Source of the DNA: BP-133 sp040756995
GTDB lineage: Bacteria; Actinomycetota; Acidimicrobiia; IMCC26256; BP-133
DNA: 59,182 bases
Direction of reading: 5' to 3'
NCBI GenBank assembly: GCA_040756995.1
Contig: JBFLYK010000038.1
Span: 1 to 59,182 of the forward strand
Part shown: piece by piece, positions 58,811 through 59,182 of the stretch
Position numbering within the stretch: the stretch's first letter is position 1
Layout: each line of letters begins with the position of its first letter
The notes under the pieces: generated by a model
The model's database searches: none
What the model saw: the letters and a program-made list of their open reading frames with translations, nothing else
Told to the model about the DNA's origin: nothing
Program-made: the position numbers and the translations under genes

Positions 58811-59182
58811 ATGCAGCTTCGCTCGAAGATCCTCGCCGTTGTACCGGCCGCCGCTCTCGCCTTCACCGGCGCCGCCGCCTGGGCCGGCGTCACCGCTGAC
58901 CCGACCCTCCCCGACGCCCCCGGCCTGCCGGACGCCCCGACCCTGCCGGGAATGCCAGCCCTGCCGACCCTGCCGGAGGCTCCGGCGCTGCCCGGCGTTC
59001 CGGCTCTTCCTGTCGACGACCCGGCGCCGGCGCTGCCGCAGCTGCCGAGCGCTCCGGGGATGCCGGCTCTGCCCGGTGTTCCGGCGCTGCCGGAGGCTCC
59101 GGCGTTGCCTGGTGTTCCGGCTCTTCCTGTCGACGCTCCGGCGCCGGCGCTGCCGCAGCTGCCGAGCGCTCCGGGGATGCCG
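58811..59182 (+). CDS. secreted proline-rich repeat protein, N-terminal part (runs off the right edge)
   Basis: 124 codons are visible. MQLRSKILAVVPAAALAFTG with AAAWAG is a signal peptide. It is followed by an unbroken run of Leu-Pro, Ala-Pro and Val-Pro triplets (TLPDAPGLPDAPTLPGMPAL and onward) with no Cys, Lys or aromatic residues. A period-3 proline pattern implies an extended polyproline rod, as in wall-spanning stalk segments. A 39-residue higher-order repeat is evident in the DNA. The AGGAGG site 8 nt before ATG 58811 is strong. The C-terminal domain that would define function is outside the window. Confidence 0.75.
   Translation, partial: MQLRSKILAVVPAAALAFTGAAAWAGVTADPTLPDAPGLPDAPTLPGMPALPTLPEAPALPGVPALPVDDPAPALPQLPSAPGMPALPGVPALPEAPALPGVPALPVDAPAPALPQLPSAPGMP
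58976..59182 (+). repeat. 117-bp tandem repeat in the proline-rich gene
   Basis: GAGGCTCCGGCG begins at 58976 and again at 59093, 117 bp (39 codons) apart. The second unit runs to the window edge and is nearly identical, for example GTCGACGAC against GTCGACGCT. More copies probably follow. Confidence 0.8.

Overview
The window is a very GC-rich stretch (G or C dominates codon third positions) of what looks like an actinobacterial chromosome. It most likely comes from the class Acidimicrobiia. Pointers are a protein built of GYW/DGGIFAFG repeats, an amtB-glnB-glnD operon behind a GlnR-type box, a SigC-like ECF sigma factor, large ATP-binding LuxR regulators, and an abundance of acyl-CoA, AMP-ligase and polyhydroxyalkanoate genes. 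Genes are tightly packed. Many start codons overlap the preceding stop by 4 bp (ATGA, GTGA or TTGA). I saw no rRNA, tRNA, CRISPR array, insertion sequence or phage gene, and no gene-free stretch longer than 300 bases.

Layout. 1-4615 (minus): the 5' end of a lipoprotein gene, a short AMP-binding protein with eroded motifs, and a large ATP-binding LuxR regulator. 4678-8763 (minus): nitrogen sensing and uptake (amtB-glnB-glnD) with its operator. 8820-11136 (plus): carboxylate-amine ligase, ArfB ribosome rescue factor, and an endonuclease/exonuclease/phosphatase-family protein. 11143-13692: an ECF sigma factor and a CopC-CopD copper protein, divergent and sharing a mirror-image promoter element. 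13696-22867 (minus): a DNA repair island with a DinG helicase, a small unknown protein, and a four-gene coupled operon herA-sbcD-sbcC-nurA. This is the archaeal herA-mre11-rad50-nurA order in a bacterium. 22926-27940: a TetR regulator divergent from an oxidation operon (SDR, alpha/beta hydrolase, diiron oxygenase, Baeyer-Villiger type monooxygenase). 27956-37817: secreted proteins, an autoregulated TetR-ECH-ACAD fatty-acid operon, a methyltransferase, a crotonase-fold protein, tiny membrane and secreted proteins, a hydroxyacid dehydrogenase with a phosphotransferase, and a DUF3152 putative metalloprotease. 37938-42782 (plus): a tryptophan operon trpC-trpB2-trpF-trpB-trpA with two different TrpB paralogs. 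42786-44816: a GYW-repeat plus beta-propeller surface protein. 44966-49794 (minus): a polyhydroxyalkanoate locus (XRE regulator, hydroxybutyryl-CoA dehydrogenase, phasin, PHA synthase, degenerate SDR, MaoC). 50686-58551 (plus): a candidate lipid locus with fatty acyl-AMP ligase, acyl reductase fused to a HAD phosphatase, alcohol dehydrogenase, LarA-like protein and acyltransferase. 58811 to the end: the 5' part of a proline-rich repeat surface protein.

The signals most worth following are: the HerA-Mre11-Rad50-NurA operon with an unusual HerA P-loop; a 40-bp palindromic element that sits in frame inside three unrelated genes; the equidistant mirror promoters between the sigma factor and the copper gene; and the FAAL/reductase-HAD/LarA-like/acyltransferase locus.
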